From NCBI GenBank assembly GCA_019694555.1, contig JAIBBS010000004.1, positions 34,592 through 98,591 of the forward strand: DNA of 64,000 nt, in the 5' to 3' direction. The notes under the pieces were generated by a model. It was given only the letters and a program-made list of their open reading frames with translations. It was not told the DNA's origin and did not search any database. Source of the DNA: Nannocystaceae bacterium. GTDB taxonomy: Bacteria > Myxococcota_A > Polyangia > Nannocystales > Nannocystaceae. The stretch's first letter is position 1. Every line of letters starts with the position of its first letter. The position numbers were made by a program, and so were the translations under genes. Below are positions 1 to 11,206 of the stretch, one piece after another.

Positions 1-305
1 ACGCGGTGCTCGGCGCCGGCTGTGCGCCCACGCCCCAAGGTGGCCGTACCGACATCGTCGGCATCCTGTCGCCCAACGGCACCACCGCGGCCGACCTGCT
101 GCGCATCAACATCGCGCAGGGCCAGACCTACGACAACGTCGCGTTCCCCAACGGCCGCACGCTCGAGGACGACGTCACCGACACGCTGCTGACGGTGCTG
201 TGCAACAACGGCGGCGCGCTGGGTGACGGCGTCGACGCCAACGACCTGCCGTTCTCGGACGCGATGCCGTACCTGGCGTCTCCGCATTCCGGCAACCCGC
301 TCTGA
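1..305 (+). CDS. DUF4331 domain protein, C-terminal part (5' end outside window)
   Basis: The open frame enters from the left edge and ends in TGA at 303-305. The visible ~100 residues end with FPNGRTLEDDVTDTLL followed by DGVDANDLPFSDAMPYLASP, which matches my memory of how DUF4331 family proteins end (an 'FPNGRR..DDVVD' block, then 'DGVDANDVPF..FPYLAPPHSG'). DUF4331 proteins are exported proteins of unknown biochemical role, often large and sometimes next to TPR or lipoprotein genes. The start, signal peptide and most of the domain lie outside the window, so only the family call is supported. A convergent gene follows after about 80 bp. Confidence 0.75.
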   Translation, partial: AVLGAGCAPTPQGGRTDIVGILSPNGTTAADLLRINIAQGQTYDNVAFPNGRTLEDDVTDTLLTVLCNNGGALGDGVDANDLPFSDAMPYLASPHSGNPL

Positions 306-387
306 GCCGCGGCTCGGGCGGCCTCGCCCCGGATGTCCCACGGCACGCGCCGGTGGTCCCGCGAAGGGATCACCGGCGCGTTCGTCG

Positions 388-1377
388 TCATGCGACGCCG
401 CGCGCCTTCTGGCTGGCGTAGTACGCGACCTTGCGCGCGCGCATGACGTCCCCCAGCGGACGGTGCTCCGCCAGCGCGTTCCAGGGATCGAAGATGCCCT
501 GCTCGGCCTTGGCCTGCCGCGCCTTCGCGGCCTCGTCGTCGAACGACTGCGGCGCGATGGTCAGGGTCGCGACGTCGATCCACGGCGCCTCGGACTCGGG
601 CCAGTCGACGCTGGCGTCCTCGATCGGCGTGATGGCCTCGTCGACGAAGAACTGCGCCTGCATGCGGTACGACAGCGGACCGCGCTCGAGCCGGCCGCGC
701 AGGTCCGCGGCCCAGTCGTCGCGCGCGTCGGGTCGCGGCTCGCCGCCGGGCGGCAGCAACCGCGCGCGCATGGCATAGGGCCCGCAGCACAGCGGCAGCA
801 CGGTGCTGAAGCGCTCGGTCGCGAAGCCCGTGAACGGCTTGGTGATCACGGCCTTGGCGGCCTTGGCGTGGCGCAGCGCGCCGAAGAAGCCGTAGGTCCG
901 CACCAGGTGTCCCAACACCGCCAGCGGGCCACGATCGAGCGCGAGCACCAGCTCGGCGAACTCGGCCGCCTTCGCGGCCGAGAACTTGTCGTGGTTGATC
1001 ATCGTGAAGTCCTGGCTGGTGGTCTCGCCGCTGCCCAGCGCGTTGGGACCCTTCACGCCGAAGACCTTGAACGAGAAGCCGCGTACGTCGGGGCGCCGAT
1101 CGCTGCTGCGCTCCATCGCGCCGTTGGACAGCCGCACCAGCACCTCGTGGCGCCCCGGGCTCGCGAACAGGCCGTGGCTCGCGTGTGCCGGCAGCCCCGC
1201 GGCGACCTCGAGCTCGCCCGCGAGCGCGAGCACCTGCTTGCGGTGCAGCGCGCGGCCCTCGCCCTGCGCGGCGCTGCGCTTGCGTTGCGCGGCGACCAGG
1301 CCCTGGGCGTAGCGAGCGAACCGCTCGTCCTCGTCGGGCGCGACCTGCTCGCGCCAGTTCGTCGATGGAGCTCTCAT
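388..1377 (-). CDS. catalase-fold haem protein-like (non-canonical catalase)
   Basis: 330 residues from ATG at 1377 (upstream in-frame codons lack family similarity). The blocks EVLVRLSNGAMERSSDRRPD, VRGFSFKVFGV and SQDFTMINHDKF correspond to the catalase-core segment around 'RFSTV..DPRGFAVKFYT..DLVGNN.PVFF', but the loop is rearranged. I cannot find the N-terminal 'VHAKG' His of true catalases. Length is well below the roughly 480 residues of small-subunit catalases. This matches the 'catalase family protein' group, which includes allene-oxide-synthase-like and other haem peroxide/hydroperoxide-handling proteins; the substrate cannot be read from sequence. No signal peptide is seen, so it is probably cytoplasmic. 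It is divergent from the YjbR gene, with 70 bp between starts. Confidence 0.7.
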   Translation of the reverse strand: MRAPSTNWREQVAPDEDERFARYAQGLVAAQRKRSAAQGEGRALHRKQVLALAGELEVAAGLPAHASHGLFASPGRHEVLVRLSNGAMERSSDRRPDVRGFSFKVFGVKGPNALGSGETTSQDFTMINHDKFSAAKAAEFAELVLALDRGPLAVLGHLVRTYGFFGALRHAKAAKAVITKPFTGFATERFSTVLPLCCGPYAMRARLLPPGGEPRPDARDDWAADLRGRLERGPLSYRMQAQFFVDEAITPIEDASVDWPESEAPWIDVATLTIAPQSFDDEAAKARQAKAEQGIFDPWNALAEHRPLGDVMRARKVAYYASQKARGVA

Positions 1378-1447
1378 CGGTCGGCACGATGCCACTTCCG
1401 CGGGCCCGGCGACAGCCCTGCGCGCTTGCGGCAAGCTGGGCGTCGCG

Positions 1448-2089
1448 ATGCCGCCACGCCCCCGCGCCAGCGATGTCCTGTTGCAGCACCTGCGATCCTT
1501 CGGCCTCGCCTACCCCGGCGCGCACCCCAAGAGCCCGTGGCCGGGCCACCTCGATCTCGCGGTCGACGACAAGACCTTCGCGTACCTGAGCTTGCCCGGC
1601 GAGCCGCTGTCGATCTCGTGCAAGCTGCCGCACTCGGGCGCCGCGGCGCTGCTGCTGCCCAACACCGAGCCGACCGCGTACGGCCTGGGTCGCAGCGGCT
1701 GGGTCAGCGCGCGCTTCGACGACGGCGCGCTGCCGCCGGCGTCGATGCTCGAGGCGTGGATCGACGAGAGCTACCGCGCGCAGGCGAAGAAGCGGCGCCT
1801 GGCCGAGCTCGCGGCGCGCGGCAGCACGACGACGGCGGGCGCGAGCACGACGGGCGGGCGCGCCGCGACGACCCAGCGCGCCGCGAAGGCCGAGCCCACC
1901 ACCGAGGCCAAGCGATCCGCGAAGGCCGAGCCCGTCGCGCCGCGCAAGCCCGTCGCGAAGGCCAAGCCCATCGCGAAGGCCAAGCCCATCGCGAAGGCCA
2001 AGCCCGTCGCAAAGGCCAAGCCCGTCGCGCCGCGCAAGCCCGCCGCGAAGACCAAGCCCGCCGCGAAATCCCGCGCGCGCGCCCGCTGA
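1448..2089 (+). CDS. MmcQ/YjbR family protein with histone-H1-like basic tail
   Basis: 213 residues. Residues ~5-115 look like a YjbR/MmcQ (double-wing CyaY-like) domain: aromatic-rich FAYLSLPGEPLSISCKLP, a central GWVSARFDD and a C-terminal helix ending ESYRAQAKKRRLAEL. Residues ~120-213 are an Ala/Lys/Pro tail of repeated AKAKP units closing with a run of RARAR. The tail resembles the C-terminal domain of eukaryotic H1 and bacterial HctB/AlgP-like nucleoid proteins, so DNA or RNA binding is likely. The tail is encoded by an 18-nt tandem repeat. Basic AKP tails on otherwise small globular proteins are known in high-GC bacteria. The function of the YjbR domain itself is unsettled. Confidence 0.75.
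   Translation: MPPRPRASDVLLQHLRSFGLAYPGAHPKSPWPGHLDLAVDDKTFAYLSLPGEPLSISCKLPHSGAAALLLPNTEPTAYGLGRSGWVSARFDDGALPPASMLEAWIDESYRAQAKKRRLAELAARGSTTTAGASTTGGRAATTQRAAKAEPTTEAKRSAKAEPVAPRKPVAKAKPIAKAKPIAKAKPVAKAKPVAPRKPAAKTKPAAKSRARAR
1951..2028 (+). repeat. 18-nt tandem repeat encoding the AKAKP tail
   Basis: About four near-perfect copies of an 18-nt unit (reading cgtcgcgaaggccaagcc) inside the YjbR gene. Copies differ at a few third positions, indicating recent slippage followed by point change. Copy number is likely to vary between strains. Confidence 0.8.
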
Positions 2090-2113
2090 CGCGACCGCCG
2101 GTCCGCACGCGGC

Positions 2114-2605
2114 TCACAGCGAGCCGAGGCTGCCCGAGTCCGCCGGCGCGAACTCGTCGAGCGCGTCGAGCACCGCGCGGGCCTCGTCGCGTCGCGTCAG
2201 CTCGACCAGCAACAGCCGGCGTCCGCCGCCCATGCGTTGCTCGAGCGCGCGGATCTCCGCGCGGGGGATTCGCGTGCCCGCCTGCATCGCACCGACCAGG
2301 CCCATGAGCACGCCGGTGACCCCGCCCAGGCCCACGCCCATCGCGACGGTCATGCCCAGCAGCAGATCGAACGCCCCTGCGATGCCGCCGGCGACGGCCA
2401 TGAAGACGCCGCCAGCCGCCATCGCGATCAGCATGTTGCGACCGAACTCGGTCGCGCCCTCGGGCAGCAGGTTGCCGTCGAGCGGCGCACGATCGTGCAG
2501 CTGCACCACGACCTCGCCGCCGCGGCCGTGCGCGCGCTGGATCGCCGCGGCCGCGCGCTCGGCCGGCGCGGCTTCGTCGAACAGGGCATAGACCACCAGC
2601 GGCAT
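2114..2605 (-). CDS. glycine-rich membrane protein of unknown function
   Basis: 163 residues. The N-terminal ~50 residues form a small alpha/beta domain (MPLVVYALFDE, then a helix with AERAAAAIQRAH and a strand VVVQLHD). Residues ~58-108 are two hydrophobic Gly/Ala/Met-rich stretches (AAGGVFMAVAGGIAGAFDLL and VGLGGVTGVLMGLVGA) that look like a membrane hairpin of glycine-zipper type. The C-terminal part is soluble and charged. The layout resembles general-stress 'GsiB/YflT-like' or DUF1269-style proteins, where a flavour of this N-terminal domain precedes a Gly-rich hairpin, but I cannot assign a family firmly. It is convergent with the YjbR gene and downstream of the ABC-F gene by 89 bp. Confidence 0.7.
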   Translation of the reverse strand: MPLVVYALFDEAAPAERAAAAIQRAHGRGGEVVVQLHDRAPLDGNLLPEGATEFGRNMLIAMAAGGVFMAVAGGIAGAFDLLLGMTVAMGVGLGGVTGVLMGLVGAMQAGTRIPRAEIRALEQRMGGGRRLLLVELTRRDEARAVLDALDEFAPADSGSLGSL

Positions 2606-2694
2606 GCGCGGGCGGCAGCATCGCGCGCCGGGCTCGGTCGCGCAAGTCGGTCACGCGGCGACGCGCGGCCCGGGCGATCCGCCCGCGCGCCCGA

Positions 2695-4317
<1,623 letters not shown>

Positions 4318-4505
4318 CGGCGCCCGCGATGGTGCCAGATCTCGGTGTTCTCCCGGATGGGATCCGGATCGACGACGGGGCCACGGTTCCAGCGCGCGTC
4401 GGATCTCGGTTCGCGCCCGGTCGCGACGCCCCGCGCTGTCCCGACGCGGGCCGTCGCACGCGCGCCACGACCGCGCTGGTCCTGCCGTCGCGTGGCCGGC
4501 CCTGC

Positions 4506-4511
4506 TATGCT
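4506..4511 (+). promoter_or_regulatory. -10-like hexamer TATGCT, near-leaderless start
   Basis: TATGCT ends 12 nt before the GTG at 4524, with no purine-rich Shine-Dalgarno between them. This is one of a series of similar start regions in the window. Confidence 0.5.
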
Positions 4512-4523
4512 GAATCGACCGCC

Positions 4524-4937
4524 GTGCCGCGCTCCGTCGTCTACGCGCACCCGAAGATCACGGTGTGGCACTACCCCACGCCGGGTTTGATCCACCACCT
4601 CGTCCACGAGCCGTGTGCGGGCGAGACCTTTCGTGAGGCGCTCACCGCCGGCACCGATGCGATGATGCTGCGTCGCGCGGATCGATGGCTGTCCGACGAC
4701 CGCGCCAACGGCCCGCTCACCGCGACCGACGAGGACTGGGGCACGAAGGTGTGGTTCCCCCGCACGCTGCTCGCGGGCTGGCGCTACTGGGGCGTGGTGA
4801 TGCCCACGCAGGCGCTGGGGCAGCTCGACGTGATGCACTTCGTCGAGCTGTACCGCGAGCAGGGCATCGTCACGCGCGTGTTCGACGATCCCGACGAGGC
4901 CTTCGCGTGGATCTCGGCGCCGACGCCGGCATCGTGA
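4524..4937 (+). CDS. STAS/SpoIIAA-like small protein
   Basis: 137 residues from GTG 4524; the longer upstream frame has no family-like sequence and would swallow the -10-like hexamer. The pattern is a short strand pair (SVVYAHPKITVWHYP), a helix with FREALTAGTDAMM, then WLSDDRANGPLTATDEDWG and WFPRTLLAGWRYWGVVMP, ending in a helix FVELYREQGIVTRVFDD and EAFAWI. This matches the general shape of STAS-like/SpoIIAA-like proteins described in Bacteroidetes and other bacteria (two-layer fold, 'WLSDxR' block, 'W...W' helix). No catalytic residues are evident; a regulatory or sensing role is a guess. It is convergent with the next gene. Confidence 0.6.
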   Translation: MPRSVVYAHPKITVWHYPTPGLIHHLVHEPCAGETFREALTAGTDAMMLRRADRWLSDDRANGPLTATDEDWGTKVWFPRTLLAGWRYWGVVMPTQALGQLDVMHFVELYREQGIVTRVFDDPDEAFAWISAPTPAS

Positions 4938-4968
4938 GTCGCGAGCGTCCGCGTCCGGAGCGGTGCCG

Positions 4969-5604
4969 TCAGAAGCCGTCGGGAATCCGGCCGTGCAGGA
5001 ACGTCACGGTGTTGGGCGCGCGCAGCCGCGACCACGCTGCGCGCTGCGGTCGCTCCGGGGTGCCGGCGAGCAGCGCTTCGTCGTCGGCCCACGCCGGCGT
5101 CTCACCGGGCAGCAGCGAGTGCAGCCCGCTCTGCCAGTGGCCGATGATGTACGTGTGACCGGCGACGCGGCAGCCCATCACGTCGGCGCACGCGCGCGCG
5201 AAGCGATGGCCCGGCCGCGCACCGAAGGCCTCGCAGGTGCGAAACCACAGCAGGCCCTGCGCGCCCGGCAGCATGCGCGCCGCGACCTGCTCGAGCCGCG
5301 GGCGCAGCGAGCCGTCGCGCAGCAACGTCTGCTCGTCCATGACCTGGTGGCCGACCCGCGGCGCGCCCCACTTGCCGTGCCCCCAGTACTGGATCTCCGC
5401 GATCGGACGCGACGGCTCGAAGCCGGCGAGCCAGTCCAGCGCCTCGTCCCACGAGCCTGCGTCGCGCACGGCGTCGAGTCGCCCGAGCGCGCGGTACAGC
5501 CACGAGCCCGCCCACCACGCGTGCGACAAACCGGGCAGCAACGGACGCCCGCGACAGGTGCGATCGAACACCATCAGCCGCAGGGGTCGCTCGGACGCTG
5601 CCAC
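4969..5604 (-). CDS. uncharacterised protein with His/Cys motifs (possible caspase-fold peptidase)
   Basis: 211 residues from GTG at 5604, which sits 9 nt after a TAGGCT hexamer. Visible blocks: PIAEIQYWGHGKWG (residues ~90-103), LLWFRTCEAFGARPGHRFA (~140-158), CRVAGHTYIIGHWQSGLHS (~165-185). A strand ending in HG followed ~45 residues later by a strand ending in a Cys is the arrangement of caspase-like (clan CD) proteases and of DUF4347/CHAT-like domains. I infer the relationship from that spacing only. No signal peptide. It stands between convergent neighbours and is transcribed alone or ahead of nothing on this strand. Confidence 0.55.
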   Translation of the reverse strand: MAASERPLRLMVFDRTCRGRPLLPGLSHAWWAGSWLYRALGRLDAVRDAGSWDEALDWLAGFEPSRPIAEIQYWGHGKWGAPRVGHQVMDEQTLLRDGSLRPRLEQVAARMLPGAQGLLWFRTCEAFGARPGHRFARACADVMGCRVAGHTYIIGHWQSGLHSLLPGETPAWADDEALLAGTPERPQRAAWSRLRAPNTVTFLHGRIPDGF

Positions 5605-5613
5605 GCCGCGAAG

Positions 5614-5619
5614 AGCCTA
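5614..5619 (-). promoter_or_regulatory. -10-like hexamer TAGGCT
   Basis: On the minus strand TAGGCT lies 9 nt upstream of the GTG at 5604, with no Shine-Dalgarno sequence between them. Confidence 0.45.
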
Positions 5620-5648
5620 GCAGGGCGCACCGCCTCGGGCACGTCCGA

Positions 5649-7439
5649 CTAGGCGTTGCCGCGCACGCACACCACCGCGGCGGGCTTGAAGCGCGGCGTC
5701 GCCTGTCGACGCGCGACGTTCCAGGCCATGCGCCGATCGCCGAAGGTGTCGGCGGCGGTCGCGGTCCAGTACGAGCCCGCCGCGAGCATGCCCGCGTCGG
5801 TCAGCGACGCGAGCTCACCGACCTCGGGCAGGCGCCACGTCTGCAGGCCACCGACCTCGAGCGCGTCGCAGTGCTTCGCGGCGGCGTCGCTCGCCATCGT
5901 GCCCTTGACGTTGCGCGCGACCAACAGGACATCGAGCGCGCGGATCGATCGGGCGCGCAACGCCGCGATCGCGCGCGTGCTCGGCGGACGTGCGGCCTCG
6001 ATCGCCGCGGCCGACGGCGCGCGCGCGCGCACCGGCTTGGCCTCGGGCTCGGGCTCGGGATCCGGCCGGGGCGGCGGCTTGGGCGTCGGCGTCGGCTTGG
6101 GCTTGGGGTCGGGTTCGGGATCCGGCGTGGGCTCGGGCTCCGGATCGGGCTTGGGCTCGGGCGCGGCGGGTTCACGCCGCGTGGGTGCGCCGTCGTCGGC
6201 GACGCGCGGCGGCTCGGCGCGCGCGGGCTCGACCGTGGCGGGCTGCGGCTTGCCGGGTGGTTCGGGCGTCGCGGCGGGCTCGCGTGCCGCGGCGGCGCTG
6301 CGCACCGACTCCGGCGTCGGCTCGCTGCGATCGGCGAGCGAGACCGCGTCGTCGTCCTCGTTCGACGACAACACCACCGCGACCAGGCTCACCACCGCCA
6401 GCGACGCCGCGATCGCGGCGCCGATGAACCGCGCGCGCGAGGGCTTCTCTTCCACCACCGCCGCGACCACGGTCGCGCGCGCCGGTGTGGCCGACGCGGG
6501 CGTCGTCGCGGTGGTGCTCACGCGCGGTGCCGGGGGCAACGCCGCGCCGACCTGCGTAACGTCGTGCTTCTCGTAGCCCGGCGGCGGCACGTCGGGCACG
6601 TCGTCGTCGGGGTAGCCCTCGAACGGGATCGTCGACGCCACCAGCGTGCCGGTGCGCAGCGACGCGACCTGGGTCTTGTCGCCGCCGATGCCCTCGAGCG
6701 ACCGCGCGAGCTCGTCGTCGCTGGGCGCGTCGTCGATCGACACCGGCGGCACGATCTCGATCGGCGCGCTGGGCCGGATCGACGTGACGTCCTCGAGCGC
6801 GTCGTCGTCGAGCTCGAGCGCGCCGGTGTTGGTCTGCGATGCCGGCACGGGCGCCGCGACGTCGTCGGCGCGACCGTCGACGCGCGTGGGTTCGACCGCG
6901 CCCGGCGGCGGGGGCGGAGCGGAGCGCGGTGGAGGTGGCGGTGGTGCAGGCTTGCCCGCGCTCGCGGGCGCGGGCGGCGTGACCGAGATCGTCGCGCGAC
7001 GCGGGCGCTCGGGCGGCGTCGCCGGGGCCGCGGGCGATGCGGCGGCGTCGGGCCGCGGCGGGGCCGGCAGGTGCGCGACCATCCGCCGCAAGCTCTGATC
7101 GATGCGCTCGAGCAGCTCGTCGCTGCGACCGAGCGCGAGCGTCAGGGTCCGCCCGAAGGGGACCCGATGCGCGAGCAACACCTCGCGCACCGCGTCGATG
7201 CGCTCGCGATCGAGACTGCCGCCACGCACGAGCACGTACAGACCGCCGCCGCGGTTGCGCTCGATGGTGCCGGCGAGTGCGCGCGGGTCGAGATCGACCC
7301 CGCCGATCGCTTCGACGCGGTGACCGCGACGCTGCAGCTCGGTGACCACCGGCTGCAGGGTCTCGACCTCGTCGATCGCGCAGCACAGGACGATCGGCGC
7401 TGCCGGTGCGAGTTCCGTGGAACGCGGGCGCTCGGCCAT
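5649..7439 (-). CDS. membrane-anchored protein with C-terminal DUF1566-like domain
   Basis: 596 residues. Residues ~12-112 form an alpha/beta domain (IVLCCAIDEVETLQPVV, GGGLYVLVRGGS) resembling receiver or TIR-like folds. Residues ~113-340 are Pro/Ala/Asp-rich and disordered. One membrane helix follows at ~343-365 (IGAAIAASLAVVSLVAVVL), then a long Pro/Glu/Asp repeat spacer (PEPTPDPEPDPKPKP). The last ~90 residues contain WRLPEVGELASLTDAG, YWTATAA and VVCVRG, the layout of the DUF1566/Lcl-type domain found at the end of exported or surface proteins. Topology is probably N-in, C-out. It is divergent from the esterase gene. Function unknown. Confidence 0.75.
   Translation of the reverse strand: MAERPRSTELAPAAPIVLCCAIDEVETLQPVVTELQRRGHRVEAIGGVDLDPRALAGTIERNRGGGLYVLVRGGSLDRERIDAVREVLLAHRVPFGRTLTLALGRSDELLERIDQSLRRMVAHLPAPPRPDAAASPAAPATPPERPRRATISVTPPAPASAGKPAPPPPPPRSAPPPPPGAVEPTRVDGRADDVAAPVPASQTNTGALELDDDALEDVTSIRPSAPIEIVPPVSIDDAPSDDELARSLEGIGGDKTQVASLRTGTLVASTIPFEGYPDDDVPDVPPPGYEKHDVTQVGAALPPAPRVSTTATTPASATPARATVVAAVVEEKPSRARFIGAAIAASLAVVSLVAVVLSSNEDDDAVSLADRSEPTPESVRSAAAAREPAATPEPPGKPQPATVEPARAEPPRVADDGAPTRREPAAPEPKPDPEPEPTPDPEPDPKPKPTPTPKPPPRPDPEPEPEAKPVRARAPSAAAIEAARPPSTRAIAALRARSIRALDVLLVARNVKGTMASDAAAKHCDALEVGGLQTWRLPEVGELASLTDAGMLAAGSYWTATAADTFGDRRMAWNVARRQATPRFKPAAVVCVRGNA
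6037..6165 (-). repeat. low-complexity Pro-Glu/Asp repeat tract
   Basis: Hexanucleotide-like repetition (variants of gggctcgggctcggg on the plus strand) encodes the alternating Pro-acidic spacer between the membrane helix and the DUF1566-like domain. It is typical of periplasm-spanning spacers and prone to length change. Confidence 0.7.
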
Positions 7440-7450
7440 GGCCAGCCATC

Positions 7451-7456
7451 ATCGTA
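7451..7456 (-). promoter_or_regulatory. -10-like hexamer TACGAT
   Basis: TACGAT on the minus strand ends 11 nt before the ATG at 7439. With the plus-strand TATAGT at 7507-7512 it forms a compact divergent promoter region of about 80 bp. Confidence 0.5.
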
Positions 7457-7506
7457 TCAGCGATGCCGGCGCTTGTTCGCATCGCGGCCGACGACGGCGT
7501 TGCTGA

Positions 7507-7512
7507 TATAGT
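7507..7512 (+). promoter_or_regulatory. -10-like hexamer TATAGT, leaderless start
   Basis: TATAGT ends 6 nt before the GTG at 7519, so transcription initiating ~7 nt downstream would begin at or next to the start codon. No Shine-Dalgarno sequence is possible in that space. Confidence 0.6.
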
Positions 7513-7518
7513 CCGCGC

Positions 7519-8553
7519 GTGCCAGCAGCCGCTGCGCCCTCGGGCACGCGAGCCCACGACCACGGCCGGCCGGTCCGCGGCCGCGCCGGGGCGCCGTGGC
7601 GCGTCGCGCTGCGGCGCTACGCCGGCCGGGTGCTGGTGGACAACCTGTGGCGCACGCTGTCGGCCGCCGGCTCGGCGCTGCCGGCCGCGCGGCCCGATCG
7701 ACACGGCGTCGAGCGCATCCGCGACGTGCGCTACGACGCCTCCGATCACGCCGCGCACGCGCTCGACGTGTACCGCCCGCAGGGCCTCGCCGGCCCGCGC
7801 CCGGTGGTGCTCTACGTCCACGGCGGCGGCTTCCGGGTGCTGTCGAAGGACTCGCACTGGATCATGGGCCTGGCGTTCGCGCGCGCGGGCTACGTCGTGT
7901 TCAACATCGGCTATCGCCTCGCGCCGCGGCACCCCTTCCCCGCCGCGCTGCAGGACGCGGCCGCCGCGCTGGCGTGGGTGCACGAGCACGCCGCGCGCTA
8001 CGGCGGCGACGCGTCGCGACTGGTGCTCGCGGGCGAGTCCGCGGGCGCGAACCTCGTGACCGCGCTCGCGATCGCGTGCTGCCAGCGCCGCGAAGAGCCG
8101 TGGGCCGCGGCGCTGTTCGAGCGCGGGATCACGCCACGCGCGGTGATCCCCGCCTGCGGGCTGTTGCAGGTCACCGATCCGGATCGTTACCAGCGTGGGC
8201 ACGGGGTCTCTTGGTTCATCCACGACCGGCTGCTCGAGGTCACGCACGCGTACGTCGGCCACGACGCGCGGCCCGACGATCCCGCGCTGGCGCTGGCCGA
8301 TCCGCTGTGCGTGCTCGAGGGCGACGCCGTGTTCGAGCGCGCGCTGCCGCCGTTCTTCGCGCCGGTGGGCACGCGCGATCCGCTGATCGAGGACAACCGT
8401 CGCCTGGCGGTCGCGCTCGCGCGGCGCGGCGTGCCCCACCGCGCGCCGGAGTATCCCGGCGAGCCCCACGCATTCCATGCGTTGGTGTTCCGCCGCAACG
8501 CACGACGTTGCTGGCGCGACATCTTCTCCTTCCTCGACCACTGTGCGGTATGA
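7519..8553 (+). CDS. alpha/beta hydrolase, hormone-sensitive-lipase-type esterase
   Basis: 344 residues. Contains the oxyanion-hole motif in VVLYVHGGGFRVLS (~residue 100), the nucleophile elbow LAGESAGANL (Ser ~175), an acid candidate in GTRDPLIEDN and a C-terminal His in EPHAFHAL. HGGG plus GxSxG is the signature of the HSL/bacterial family IV carboxylesterases, so hydrolysis of short or medium acyl esters is expected. The ~75 N-terminal residues are a variable cap. No signal peptide; likely cytoplasmic. GTG start chosen because of the -10-like hexamer just upstream. It lies 25 bp ahead of sdhC, so readthrough into the complex II operon is possible. Confidence 0.9.
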   Translation: MPAAAAPSGTRAHDHGRPVRGRAGAPWRVALRRYAGRVLVDNLWRTLSAAGSALPAARPDRHGVERIRDVRYDASDHAAHALDVYRPQGLAGPRPVVLYVHGGGFRVLSKDSHWIMGLAFARAGYVVFNIGYRLAPRHPFPAALQDAAAALAWVHEHAARYGGDASRLVLAGESAGANLVTALAIACCQRREEPWAAALFERGITPRAVIPACGLLQVTDPDRYQRGHGVSWFIHDRLLEVTHAYVGHDARPDDPALALADPLCVLEGDAVFERALPPFFAPVGTRDPLIEDNRRLAVALARRGVPHRAPEYPGEPHAFHALVFRRNARRCWRDIFSFLDHCAV

Positions 8554-8578
8554 ACGCCCCCGCTTCCCGAGCCCGTCC

Positions 8579-9253
8579 ATGACCACCGACATCCTGCGCA
8601 CGACGATCGCGGCCAAGGTCACGATGGCGCTGTCCGGCGCCGGCCTCGTGCTCTTCGCGCTCGCGCACATGGCCGGCCACCTGCAGGTGTTCGGCGGCCG
8701 CGAGGTCTACAACCACTACGCCGAGACGCTGCAGGGCCTGGGCGCGATCAAGTGGGCCGTGCGCGCGGGCCTGTTGGGCATCCTGCTGGTGCACGTTCGC
8801 GCGGGCGTGCTGCTATCGCAGCGCAACCGTGCCGCGCGTCCGCAGGCCTATGCGCTGCGTCGGCTGCAGCGCACCACCACGCACGGCCGCGCGATGCTGC
8901 TGACCGGCGTCGCGTTCCTCGCCTTCATCCTCTACCACCTCGCCCACTTCACGTTGGGCTGGGTGCACCCGCAGTTCTTCCATGCGGTCGACTCGCTGGG
9001 CCGGCCCGACGTGTACGGCAACTTCGTGCGCTCGTTCCAGCACCCGCTCATCACCATCACGTACCTCGGCGCGAGCCTGGCGGTGGCGATGCACGCGACC
9101 CACGCGACCAGCAGCCTGCTGCGAACCCTGGGCCTGTCGCATGGCCGCTTCCGTCGCGCGTGCGAGGCCGCGGGCCCCGTGGTCGGGGTCGCGCTGCTGG
9201 CCGGCTTCGCGTGCGTGCCGCTGGCGTGCCTGCTGCGCCTGATCCAACCCTGA
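8579..9253 (+). CDS. sdhC: succinate dehydrogenase/fumarate reductase cytochrome b subunit (complex II, copy 1)
   Basis: 224 residues from ATG 8579. About five membrane helices are visible (VTMALSGAGLVLFALAHMAG; AVRAGLLGILLVHVRAGVL; AMLLTGVAFLAFILYHLAHF; PLITITYLGASLAVAMHATH; PVVGVALLAGFACVPLACLL), each with a His near an end, as needed for two haem b groups. A single five-helix anchor is the 'type B' arrangement seen in Bacteroidetes, epsilon-proteobacteria and Bacillus. It anchors SdhA/SdhB to the cytoplasmic membrane and passes electrons to or from quinone. First gene of the C-A-B operon, with sdhA 24 bp downstream. Confidence 0.93.
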   Translation: MTTDILRTTIAAKVTMALSGAGLVLFALAHMAGHLQVFGGREVYNHYAETLQGLGAIKWAVRAGLLGILLVHVRAGVLLSQRNRAARPQAYALRRLQRTTTHGRAMLLTGVAFLAFILYHLAHFTLGWVHPQFFHAVDSLGRPDVYGNFVRSFQHPLITITYLGASLAVAMHATHATSSLLRTLGLSHGRFRRACEAAGPVVGVALLAGFACVPLACLLRLIQP

Positions 9254-9277
9254 GCGAGAAAACCCCGAGCGAGCGCG

Positions 9278-11205
<1,928 letters not shown>

Positions 11206-11206
<1 letters not shown>

